A DNA stretch of 64,000 bases from the NCBI GenBank assembly GCA_016703425.1, contig JADJCA010000001.1, positions 310,001-374,000 on the forward strand, written 5' to 3'. The notes under the pieces are model-generated. The model was not told where the DNA came from, searched no databases, and saw only the letters and a list, made by a program, of their open reading frames with translations. Below, piece by piece: positions 49,318-58,945 of the stretch. This DNA is from Myxococcales bacterium. Lineage in GTDB: Bacteria; Myxococcota_A; Polyangia; Polyangiales; Polyangiaceae. Both the position numbers and the translations under genes were made by a program. The first letter of the stretch is position 1; every line of letters begins with the position of its first letter.

Positions 49318-50615
49318 TCGTTGCCTTCCGAGCCGTCCGGAATGACGCGCACGATGGTTCGTTGTCCGAGCAGGGTGCGGCGCATGGCGGCGCGGAGCTC
49401 GCTCGCCGTCACGTGCCGCGTCTCTCTCAGCCGGCGAAACACGGCGCTCGGGTCGCCAAGAACCGTTTCGTAGAAGCCGATGGTCTCGGCTTTACCCGAC
49501 GCAGTGTCGAGCGACTGAAGGAGCCCAAGCTCGAGGCGGGCCTTTGCGCGCGCGAGCTCGTCGTCGGTAACGAGCTCGCGGCTCACGCGCTCGATCTCCT
49601 TGTCGAGGGCCGCGAGGGCCACGTGCGAATCGACGCCCGGCCTCGCCGTCACGTGCATCTCGAAGAGGCCGGGGTCGCGAAAGGTCGAGACCCAACCGCG
49701 CACATCGCTAGCCAGCTCGGCGCCTTGCACGAGCGCTCGGTGCGCGCGCGACGCGCGGCCGCCGAAGAGAATTTCGCTGAGCAACGTCAGTGGAACGTGA
49801 TCGGCGTCGCCTAAGGCAGGACCGTGATAGCCGAGGTACAGCTTCTCGGAGGCCGTGGGCTTCTTGAGCTCAACGAGTCGCGCGTCCGTTTGCGGCGGCT
49901 CGGGCTCGTAGTCTTCGGCGGGGATCTCGGCGCGCGGGATGGCGCCGTAGGCGCCTTCGATGCGCGAGAGCACGTCGGCCTCGCGAACGTCACCCACGAC
50001 AATCACGGCGGCGTTGTTGGGCGCGTAATACGTTCGATAAAACGCGGCGCAGTCCTCCGGCGTGAAGCCCTCGATGTCGCTCATCCAGCCGATGGTCGGC
50101 CAGTGATACGGGTGCTTCCGAAAGGCTGTCTTGTAGAGGAGCTCCGAAGCCGCCCCCTCGACGTCGTCCTCGACTCGGTAGCGCCGCTCGTTGGCGACGA
50201 CCTCCTTCTCGCTGTCCACCTGAGGCGTACGCAACACGAGACGCGCCATGCGCTCCGACTCGAGCTTGACCGCGAGTGCGAGCCGGTCCTTGGGCAAGGC
50301 CTCGTGGTAGTACGTCCAGTCGACCCACGTGGCGGCGTTCGATTCGGCTCCGCTCTCTTCCAGCTTGCGATCAAACTCACCGGCCTTCATCGACTCGGTC
50401 TCGTTGAACATGAGGTGTTCGAAGAGGTGTGCAAGGCCCGTCTTCCCCGGCTTTTCGTGCCGCGAACCGACGCCGAACCACGTGTGGTAGCTCACCACGG
50501 GCGCGCTCTTGTCAACGAGGATGAGCACCCTGAGACCGTTGCCGAGGCGGTAGCGTTTGACGGCGCCAGCGCCGAACGGAAAGGCTTCTTCGAAAGTCGC
50601 GCTGCTTGTGGCCAT
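49314..50615 (-). CDS. M16-family zinc metallopeptidase, catalytic subunit
   Basis: 433 aa. Zn-binding HLFEH (63-67), preceded by GVGSRHEKPGKTGLAH, and the distal Glu in EKEVVANERRYRVEDD, give a full inverted M16 site. Other conserved parts: KHPYHWPTIGW and the C-terminal half fold repeat. No signal peptide; a cytoplasmic or unusually exported processing or quality-control peptidase is possible. The overlapping downstream gene encodes the inactive partner. Confidence 0.9.
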   Translation of the reverse strand: MATSSATFEEAFPFGAGAVKRYRLGNGLRVLILVDKSAPVVSYHTWFGVGSRHEKPGKTGLAHLFEHLMFNETESMKAGEFDRKLEESGAESNAATWVDWTYYHEALPKDRLALAVKLESERMARLVLRTPQVDSEKEVVANERRYRVEDDVEGAASELLYKTAFRKHPYHWPTIGWMSDIEGFTPEDCAAFYRTYYAPNNAAVIVVGDVREADVLSRIEGAYGAIPRAEIPAEDYEPEPPQTDARLVELKKPTASEKLYLGYHGPALGDADHVPLTLLSEILFGGRASRAHRALVQGAELASDVRGWVSTFRDPGLFEMHVTARPGVDSHVALAALDKEIERVSRELVTDDELARAKARLELGLLQSLDTASGKAETIGFYETVLGDPSAVFRRLRETRHVTASELRAAMRRTLLGQRTIVRVIPDGSEGNE

Positions 50616-50710
50616 ATCGCTGGGGGGTCCTCGTGCCTCGGTTCGCGAGCACCGTATCGCACCACTCGCGGTTCAAGAAGCAGGGAACCCGCCGCCGCCG
50701 TCTCGCCGGC

Positions 50711-52555
50711 TCAAATGGCCGTCGCGTCGACCACGTGCAAGGCACCGCCGCGCCACAGCCACAGGTTTGCGCCCACGAGGATCGCCGTGGCGGCTTCCGT
50801 CACGCCGTCGGTGCCCACGACCCGACCACCGACGCGGGCGAGGCGCGTCGGACGCGTCTCGCCGGCCACCGAGTAGAAGACGGGCTCACCGCCGACGGCA
50901 GCAATGACTCCGCCTTCGGTGGCGAACAGGACGCCGCCCACAGTGCCGCGCAGGCCGTGCAACGCTCGCGGTTTGCCGCGCTCGACTTGGAACGCGTCGG
51001 CCCGCTGGGGCAGCGGGACCGGCTTGGGCGTGCCGGCTTCATCGAGTGAGAGGACGCGCCCGTCGCGGGTCAAGACGAGCGTCTGGCCGCGCCATGCGTC
51101 TAGATCCAAGAGCGGGGCCTCGATGAGTTGATCCTCGTCGATCGGCTGCCACCGTCGACCGTCGAAGCGAGCGACAGCCCCCATGCCATCGTCGAGGACG
51201 AGCATCGACAGGCCCGTGCCGTCGGGTGCAAGCGCCGCGATCACCTCGGACGTCGCGAGCTTCGCGTCGGGGACGAACGGCGCGAACTTGGTGCCATCAA
51301 ACTCGAGCAACGCGCCGGCGCCCCAAACGAGGATCCGCTGGCCATCGCCGCCAATTCCGTACCAGGCCGTGCGCCCGGCTGTGGGGCGCTTCAGGGGAAA
51401 GGCCCTCGCCTCGCCGCCGGAAAAGCGAATGGCGGTACCTTCCTGACTCAAGCCCCAGGCGGCCCCATCGTCCGTGACGTAAATGTCGGCAAGAGGGTCT
51501 GGCACCTCTCGAAGCTCGGCCAGCGCGCCGCGCTCGACGTGCACCACGCAGCTACCGCCGCGCATCGAAGGCGTCCGACCGAGCACGAAGAAGTCGTCAA
51601 CGGAGCGGCCGCTAGCGGCACGGAAGACGAGGCGCATCGAGGGGAGGCCGTGGAGGTCGACGGTCCCGCGTTGCACGAGCGCAGGCTCGCGCGGCGCCGC
51701 GCGCAGATCGCGCACCGAGTCGCCGTCGGCTCGCCGGCGTGGGTCGCGAAAGAAGTCTTGGTCCCGGAACTGACGCAACCAGCGGAAGACTTGCGCCGCT
51801 TCAAACACGTAGATGCCGGTGCGAACGGACGCGGCCACGGTGAACTCGTCAAGGTTCAGCGTGAGGGACGCCTTGCCGCTCGAATCGAAGAGCCGATTGA
51901 CGGCTCCGCGAACCTCGTCGGCGAGCTCTTTGCCTAGGAGCCCCTCGACGGCGTCGACATCGCCCGTCTCGAGTCGCCCCATCACCGGATCGTCAAACGA
52001 GAAGCCGAGGTCGATCAAGAGCTGGCGCAGTGAGTCGGGAATCGACGCGGCGCGGGTGATGTTCTCCTCGCGGTCGTCCGCGACCTGATCGAGCCACTCT
52101 CCGAAGCTAGGGGCCGCGAAGCGAGACGCGCCGCCCGTGTGTTCGACGATGCCCAACTCGCCGCGCGTGTCGCGAATGTGCCGATCGAAACAGACGAGCA
52201 GTCCCGGCGCTTCGCAGAAGGGCAGGAGGCGCGTCTCGTCGCCCCCTTCCGCCGCAAGCACCACCAGCGCCGAGCGCATTTGCGCCGCCGTCAGGAGCCG
52301 CTCGGGGGCCCCAATGGCGCTCGTGACATCCATCGTGGCGAGGTAGCTCGGCGGCAGCGGTTGTCCCAAGACACGGTCGCGCTCGAGCAGCTCTTTCGGA
52401 TCGACGGGCGGCCCCATCCGCCCGAGATGACCGGTCCGCTTGAGGAGCGCGCGAATGCGGTCCAGCGCGGAGGCGGCCACCTTCGCCGGGTCAACGCGAC
52501 CGGTACGAGGGGTCTTCTTGGTCGGCGACGAGCGCCTTCGAAGGGGCTTCTTCAA
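50711..52555 (-). CDS. SUKH-like (SMI1/KNR4) protein with a C-terminal propeller-like half
   Basis: 614 aa. Residues 1-45 are basic (KKPLRRRSSPTKKTPRTGR). Residues about 60-200 resemble the SMI1/KNR4 (SUKH) fold: QPLPPSYLATMDV, followed by LLPFCEAPGLLVCFD and GIVEHTGGASRFAAPSFGEW. Residues 330-610 hold repeated beta segments (for example DIYVTDDGAAWGLSQEGTAI, FDGTKFAPFVPD, FDGRRWQPID) that look like a 6-7-bladed propeller. SUKH domains occur in toxin immunity proteins and in regulators; there is no toxin gene beside it. The two-part architecture is not one I know. Confidence 0.65.
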   Translation of the reverse strand: MKKPLRRRSSPTKKTPRTGRVDPAKVAASALDRIRALLKRTGHLGRMGPPVDPKELLERDRVLGQPLPPSYLATMDVTSAIGAPERLLTAAQMRSALVVLAAEGGDETRLLPFCEAPGLLVCFDRHIRDTRGELGIVEHTGGASRFAAPSFGEWLDQVADDREENITRAASIPDSLRQLLIDLGFSFDDPVMGRLETGDVDAVEGLLGKELADEVRGAVNRLFDSSGKASLTLNLDEFTVAASVRTGIYVFEAAQVFRWLRQFRDQDFFRDPRRRADGDSVRDLRAAPREPALVQRGTVDLHGLPSMRLVFRAASGRSVDDFFVLGRTPSMRGGSCVVHVERGALAELREVPDPLADIYVTDDGAAWGLSQEGTAIRFSGGEARAFPLKRPTAGRTAWYGIGGDGQRILVWGAGALLEFDGTKFAPFVPDAKLATSEVIAALAPDGTGLSMLVLDDGMGAVARFDGRRWQPIDEDQLIEAPLLDLDAWRGQTLVLTRDGRVLSLDEAGTPKPVPLPQRADAFQVERGKPRALHGLRGTVGGVLFATEGGVIAAVGGEPVFYSVAGETRPTRLARVGGRVVGTDGVTEAATAILVGANLWLWRGGALHVVDATAI

Positions 52556-52630
52556 GCGGACCCCACCACGGTAACAGACAAGAGGCCGGCTTACGAAACC
52601 CAGCCTGCGCGCGGGCCTGCACCCGCCGCG

Positions 52631-54436
<1,806 letters not shown>

Positions 54437-54558
54437 GGGGCCTGGCGTTCTCTGAATCGGAGGTGGGGCGGACGTCCAGCTACTTCAAGCAGACGCGCGC
54501 GACGATGACAACCATCAGCTGTTCGCGACGGGGTTTCCGACCGCGCCGTCCAGGGCCG

Positions 54559-54849
54559 TCAGCCGCCCGCCTTCTTGACGGGGCCATCACCCTCGTCGCG
54601 CGGCCGACGCTCCTCGGCGGTCCGCTCACGTCGCAGGTTCGACGATGACTCGCGCTCTGCCGTCGCGGGTCGCGGTGCATCGAGCGGCAGCTGGCCGGGA
54701 AGGACGTGCGCGTAGTGCCGAAGCACGAGGTCGATGCCTTCGCGAATGTAGACGGCGACGGGCACCTTCGTGCGCTCGTGCAAGAGCTTGAGCTTGTCGT
54801 TCTGCTCCGGCGTTACGTAGATGGTCGTCGAAATCTTCTTACGAGACAT
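54559..54849 (-). CDS. Ribbon-helix-helix DNA-binding protein
   Basis: 96 aa from the ATG at 54849. The N-terminal 45 residues match the CopG/Arc-type RHH fold: TTIYVTPEQNDKLKLLHERT (beta strand then helix), then VAVYIREGIDLVLRHYA (second helix). The C-terminal 45 residues are polar and charged (ERESSSNLRRERTAEERRPR). It probably binds as a dimer of dimers to repeated operators, and an upstream region with a palindrome and 10-bp spaced repeats fits an autoregulatory site. Not clearly an antitoxin: no toxin gene is adjacent. Confidence 0.8.
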   Translation of the reverse strand: MSRKKISTTIYVTPEQNDKLKLLHERTKVPVAVYIREGIDLVLRHYAHVLPGQLPLDAPRPATAERESSSNLRRERTAEERRPRDEGDGPVKKAGG

Positions 54850-55151
54850 CGTCGTACCGTCCTGCCGAGTGTCGCGCCAAGCCCATCGTTCGCATCGAAC
54901 GAACATACAATACGTGAACATACGTGACCGTTCAAGGGGGGAGGCCGCTCGATGGCATCGATGTGGCCGGGATTCCTTGTGATTATTGTGGAGGGCCAAG
55001 TTCACGCTGAGCGTCGCTTCGCGCTGGAATTTTCCTCCGTTAGGGGCCCGTGCGCACCAAAACGCGGGCCCCCTGGCCCTGGCTGCCCCCGCCAAAAGGG
55101 AAAAGAGGTGCTTGCAGGCGAGCCGCGCGGGTCGGTATCGTGCCAACACTC
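54850..55151. other. 302-bp non-coding region upstream of the RHH gene
   Basis: Between the RHH gene (leftward) and a lipoprotein gene (rightward). Its left part holds the operator-like palindrome and repeats. The middle has an AT-rich patch (GATTCCTTGTGATTATTG near 54970) that could include a promoter. I see no gene in it. Confidence 0.4.
54886..54927. promoter_or_regulatory. Candidate RHH operator: palindrome plus 10-bp direct repeat
   Basis: TCGTTCG (54886-54892) and CGAACGA (54896-54902) form a perfect inverted repeat with a 3-bp spacer. Next to it, TACGTGA occurs at 54911-54917 and again at 54921-54927 (10-bp period), and GAACATAC at 54901-54908 and 54916-54923. Helical-turn spacing and location 37-78 bp before the RHH start suit a multi-dimer RHH site. 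Confidence 0.45.
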
Positions 55152-55970
55152 ATGGATCGCACGCACGTTCTCCTCCCTCGCCCCTCGGCGGCGGTCGCTT
55201 TGCTGGGGGCGTTGCTCCTGGCCGGATGTGGAAGCTCGGACCTCTCGGTGTCGACCGGTGGGGGGGGAGCGCAGGCGCCCGTTCGCTCGACGGCCATCCA
55301 GCACGAGCCCTGCGAGGGCAGCAACGTCGACGCTGTCGACGTGAACGGCGACGGCAAGGCCGACATTCGCCGAGTGCTGGCCGGCGGCAAGGAGATGTGC
55401 CGCGTCACCGATTTGAACCGGAACGGCAAGCCGGACCTCTTCCAGTATTTCGACGCGTCGGGCACCTTGCGCCGCCGCGAAGCCGACTACGACGAGAGCG
55501 GCGTGGTCGATGCCATCGAGTACTTCGAAGGCGGCAAGTTGGCGCGCGTCGAATACGACACGCTCGCGCACCACAAGATCGACACCTGGGACTTTTACGA
55601 TACGGCCAGCGGCAAGCTGGTGCGGCGCGAGCGCGATACGCGCGGCAGCGGCAAGGTCGATCAGTGGTGGACCTGGGAAGGCGAGAAGGTCACCGTCGCG
55701 TTTGACCGCAACGGCGACGGTCAGCCCGATCCGTCTGACACCATTGGCGGCGATGCGTCCCGCGCCGACGGCGGAGCGCCGACCTCGCCCGCGGCGTCCA
55801 ACGTCGCCGTCGCTGACGCCGGAGCGCCCAGCGCCGCACCGCTGCCGGTACCTGCGCCGGCACCGGCAGCCGCCGGATCGGCGACGCCCGCAAAGGCCGA
55901 CCCGGGCAAGGCCGCTCCGAAGGCCACCGACAAGCCAGCGGCGCCGGCGCCGAAGGGGAAGGGCAAGTGA
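55152..55970 (+). CDS. Lipoprotein with DxNxDGxxD repeats (first of a pair)
   Basis: 272 aa from the ATG at 55152. The signal region ends LLLAGC (lipobox). It contains EF-hand/thrombospondin-3-like loops such as DVNGDGKADI, DLNRNGKPDLF and DRNGDGQPDP, plus YDESGVVDAI and DTLAHHKIDTW derivatives. Each loop is followed by a beta segment with Y/F-F or W-W. The C-terminal 80 residues are Ala/Pro-rich. Calcium binding is inferred. The downstream gene starts within its stop codon (TGATG). Confidence 0.78.
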   Translation: MDRTHVLLPRPSAAVALLGALLLAGCGSSDLSVSTGGGGAQAPVRSTAIQHEPCEGSNVDAVDVNGDGKADIRRVLAGGKEMCRVTDLNRNGKPDLFQYFDASGTLRRREADYDESGVVDAIEYFEGGKLARVEYDTLAHHKIDTWDFYDTASGKLVRRERDTRGSGKVDQWWTWEGEKVTVAFDRNGDGQPDPSDTIGGDASRADGGAPTSPAASNVAVADAGAPSAAPLPVPAPAPAAAGSATPAKADPGKAAPKATDKPAAPAPKGKGK

Positions 55971-56665
55971 TGAAGCGATTGTTCGTGCGCTACTCAGCCG
56001 TAGCAGCCCTCGCGCTCGTGGCCGCTTGCGGGGGACAACCCGCGCCGAAGACCGCCACCGTGACCCCCGGCGGGTCGAAAGATCCGAGCAACTGGCCGAA
56101 AGACGATCGGTCGATGTGCGATTGGCGCAACAAGCCTGAGCTCGACCACGTGGAGACGTCGGGGCCCGGCGCCGTGAAGCCCAATGTCCGACGCATCTAC
56201 CGCACCTTCGGCGAGGCCGACTCGCGCCACCGCGTGCTCGTGTGCCGCGAGATCGACACGAACCTCGACGGCATCAAGGACGTCGTCCGCACGTTCAACA
56301 ACAAGGGCGAGGCCCTCCGCGAAGAGGCCGACACCAACTACGACGGCCGCGTTGACGTGTGGATCTCGTTCGTCCAGGGCCGACTCGCTGAAGAGAACCT
56401 CGACACCAACGCTGACGGGCGGCCCGACGTTTGGAAGGCCTACACCAACGGCACCCTCGCCCGCATCAAGCGCGATCGAAACGGCGACGGCAAGCCCGAC
56501 GTCTGGGAGATCTACACGCGCGGACGCCTTGAGCGCATGGGCCTCGACGAGACCATGGATGGCCACGTCGACCGTTGGGACCGCGATCAGCTGCACTTGG
56601 CGCAAGTCGAGGAAGCAGAGCGCCAAGCCCGCGAGCAAATGGGCGCAGACGCCGGAGCGCGCTGA
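55970..56665 (+). CDS. Lipoprotein with DxNxDGxxD repeats (second of a pair)
   Basis: 231 aa from the ATG at 55970, which overlaps the stop of the first lipoprotein. The signal region ends LVAAC (lipobox). Repeated loops DTNLDGIKDVV, DTNYDGRVDVW, DTNADGRPDVW, DRNGDGKPDVW and DETMDGHVDRW, spaced about 21 residues apart, alternate with short linkers such as FNNKGEALREEA. It is clearly related to its neighbour and probably arose by duplication. Upstream of a pseudouridine synthase gene (10-bp gap). Confidence 0.8.
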   Translation: MKRLFVRYSAVAALALVAACGGQPAPKTATVTPGGSKDPSNWPKDDRSMCDWRNKPELDHVETSGPGAVKPNVRRIYRTFGEADSRHRVLVCREIDTNLDGIKDVVRTFNNKGEALREEADTNYDGRVDVWISFVQGRLAEENLDTNADGRPDVWKAYTNGTLARIKRDRNGDGKPDVWEIYTRGRLERMGLDETMDGHVDRWDRDQLHLAQVEEAERQAREQMGADAGAR

Positions 56666-56675
56666 TCGCGCCTCC

Positions 56676-57787
56676 ATGACCGTTCAACGCCTCCAGAAGA
56701 TCCTCGCCCGTGGCGGCTTGGCGTCACGGCGAGCCGCCGAAGAGCTCATCACCAGCGGTCGCGTTCGCGTCAACGGTCGCATCGTCAAGGAGCTCGGCTC
56801 CAAGGCTGATCCGACGACCGATCGCATCGAAGTCGACGGCAAACGGGTCGTCGCCGAGGAGTTCGCCTATTACGCGCTGCACAAGCCGCGCGGCGTCGTT
56901 TCCACGCTGAGTGATCCCGAGGGTCGGCCCACGGTGGCGGAGATGCTGTCGCCTCTTGGCGCTCGCGTCTATCCCATCGGGCGCCTCGACTTCGCGACGA
57001 GCGGGATCCTGCTGGCGACGAACGACGGCGATTTGCCAACGGACTCCTCCATCCCAAAAAGAAGGTCCCCAAGACCTACGTCCTCAAGGTCTCCGGCGAG
57101 ATGGGAAACGAGGACATTGAGGTCTGGCGCCGCGGCGTGAACCTCGAGGACGGCAAGACTCTCCCCGCTGCCGCCAAGCTGCTCCGTCACGAAGGCGGCA
57201 AGACCTGGCTCGAGATCACGATCTTCGAAGGACGGAACCAACAGATTCGGCGCATGGGCGAAGCGACCGGCTTCCCCGTGATGCGCCTCGCCCGGACGGC
57301 CTTCGCCGGCGTGACGTCCGAAGGCCTCGCTCCCGGCCGCGTTCGTGCGCTGACGCGCGACGAGCTGACACTGCTCAAGAAGGAGTACGGGGTGCCGAAG
57401 CGCATTCGCTCGACCGACGAGGTGGACTCGTCGCAGCGCGCGCGCCGCACGCCGGCGCGGTCCACCAAGAAAGCCCCTCACACCGACACGAACGAGCGCC
57501 CGGGGCGGGGCCCCCGCGGAGCGAATCGCGGCACTCGCGAAGGGGCACGTCCCGCCGCGGGCGGCGAGACACCTCGCTATGGCGGCGGCTCGCCGGGGCG
57601 GCGGAGCTACGAGGTCCGCCAAGATTGGGGTGGCGGTTCGAGCCGGGGTCGTTCGAGTCCCGCCGAGGGCCCCACCGAGGAGCGGCCGCCGGGGCGGGGA
57701 GGGCGCACGCGGACCACGGGTACCGGTGGTGGCATCGGCGCTGGCGCCGGCGACTTCTCGATGCGAGGCAAGCGGCGCGGACGTTGA
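56676..57787 (+). pseudogene. RluB-like rRNA pseudouridine synthase, single-base frameshift
   Basis: As drawn, the gene begins at the ATG 56676 with an S4 domain (MTVQRLQKILARGGLASRRA, RVRVNGRIVKELG), then GRLDFATSGILLATNDGD. After Asp119 the frame is lost. In the frame one base back from 57035, the protein continues ANGLLHPKKKVPKTYVLKV then SGEMGN, through GRNQQIRRMGEATGFPVMRL, the family C-terminal block. The missing base lies after 57034 (TT-GCC instead of TTy-GCC). Corrected length is about 370 aa, with a 130-residue Arg/Gly-rich tail. The catalytic Asp is D in GRLDFATSG. Either a sequencing error or a recent mutation. Confidence 0.82.
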
Positions 57788-57793
57788 CCCTAG

Positions 57794-57823
57794 GACGTGT
57801 CGCGCCAGCGGGTGCGATACGTC
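57794..57823 (+). terminator. Hairpin after the pseudouridine synthase gene
   Basis: GACGTGTCGC (57794-57803) and GCGATACGTC (57814-57823) pair over 10 bp with one G-T wobble and a 10-nt loop, starting 6 nt after the stop. No T-run follows. Possible terminator for the lipoprotein/pseudouridine synthase unit. Confidence 0.35.
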
Positions 57824-58015
57824 GGACCGACCTCGTCCACGTGTACCCGGCGTGCGTACACGAACCACTCGGTCGCAGGAAAATGCAGTGACCAGGCTTT
57901 CCTTTGCAGCGAAAGCGGACGCGCTCGGTCATAGAAGAAGGGCCTCGCGCGTCCCTTTTGCGTCCCCGTTAAGGGGCCTAGGTCGACTTCCCAAACGCGA
58001 ACAGGTGCAGCACGC

Positions 58016-58942
58016 ATGTCTCATCGACCGCAGAAGAAGATCGTGGCCGCGCGCCAGCTGGGCCCGCGCGCCCGCGGCATGTCGGGCACGCACGCGCTCG
58101 ACCTCCCGATGGGCTCCGGCGAATACCGGGCCGTTCGTGGTGACGATGAAGGTCACGAGTTCCTCGCGCGCGAGCGCGAGCTCCCCGTCGCCGCGCCGCG
58201 CGTTTGCGACACCGTGCGGCTACGCGGCCAGCAAGGTAGCGGGGTCATTCACCTCGTCGACGGTGAGGTGGCTTGGGTCAGCACGACGGGCTTTGGCCTC
58301 CCGAGCTTCGCGCGTCGGCTGATCGACGGCGAAATCGTCGGCGCTCACGAACTCGACCTCGTGCTCGCGCTCTGCAAGGCCGAGAAGCTGAATTTCATCG
58401 AGATGCTGTTGCGGCTCGAGCTAGCGGACGCCGGCGCGCTCTCCGCTGCGCTCTCCGACGACGTGCGGGCTCACATGAAGGCGCTCCTATCGATGCGCGA
58501 GGTAGAGGGAAGCTGGGAGCGGGGCAGCCTCAGCTTCTCGGGAGAACTCACCGTCCCCCTTGATGACGTCCTCAGCATGGACGAGCTCGAGCGCTGGGGC
58601 CTCATCATCGCCCACGTCGGCGGTTCGCTCGGCGAACGACGCGACGAGGAGCGCTTGCCACTCCACGCCATCGCGGGGGTCGATGCGCCGCGCGGCCACG
58701 TCCTCATGATGACGGAGAACATTTCGAGGGGCGGCGCGCTGCTCCGGTCGCCTTGCATCCTCGACATCGGTGACAAGATCATCGTCAAACTGACGGTGGG
58801 CGACGAGAAGCTGACCCTTCCTGGCACCGTCACTCGTTTCAGGCGCTGCGGCATCCGCGCGCCGCAGGCCGTGGGGGTTCGTTGGGGCGCCCTCGATGAC
58901 GAGCAAGAGCGCGCCCTCGAGCGAGTCCTCGCTGGGCTCTGA
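58016..58942 (+). CDS. DUF4388-like protein with a C-terminal PilZ-type domain
   Basis: 308 aa from the ATG at 58016. Residues about 55-200 resemble DUF4388 (VCDTVRLRGQQGSGVIHLVD, GEVAWVSTTGFGLPSFARRL, then helical LELADAGALSAALSDDVRAH). Residues 215-308 have a PilZ-like pattern: ENISRGGALLRSP and VGVRWG with a beta barrel between. Canonical PilZ c-di-GMP binding needs an RxxxR motif before the DxSxxG; here the region reads RDEERLPLHA, so the Arg pair is degenerate and binding is uncertain. Stop is 3 bp from the convergent esterase stop. Confidence 0.72.
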   Translation: MSHRPQKKIVAARQLGPRARGMSGTHALDLPMGSGEYRAVRGDDEGHEFLARERELPVAAPRVCDTVRLRGQQGSGVIHLVDGEVAWVSTTGFGLPSFARRLIDGEIVGAHELDLVLALCKAEKLNFIEMLLRLELADAGALSAALSDDVRAHMKALLSMREVEGSWERGSLSFSGELTVPLDDVLSMDELERWGLIIAHVGGSLGERRDEERLPLHAIAGVDAPRGHVLMMTENISRGGALLRSPCILDIGDKIIVKLTVGDEKLTLPGTVTRFRRCGIRAPQAVGVRWGALDDEQERALERVLAGL

Positions 58943-58945
58943 GCG

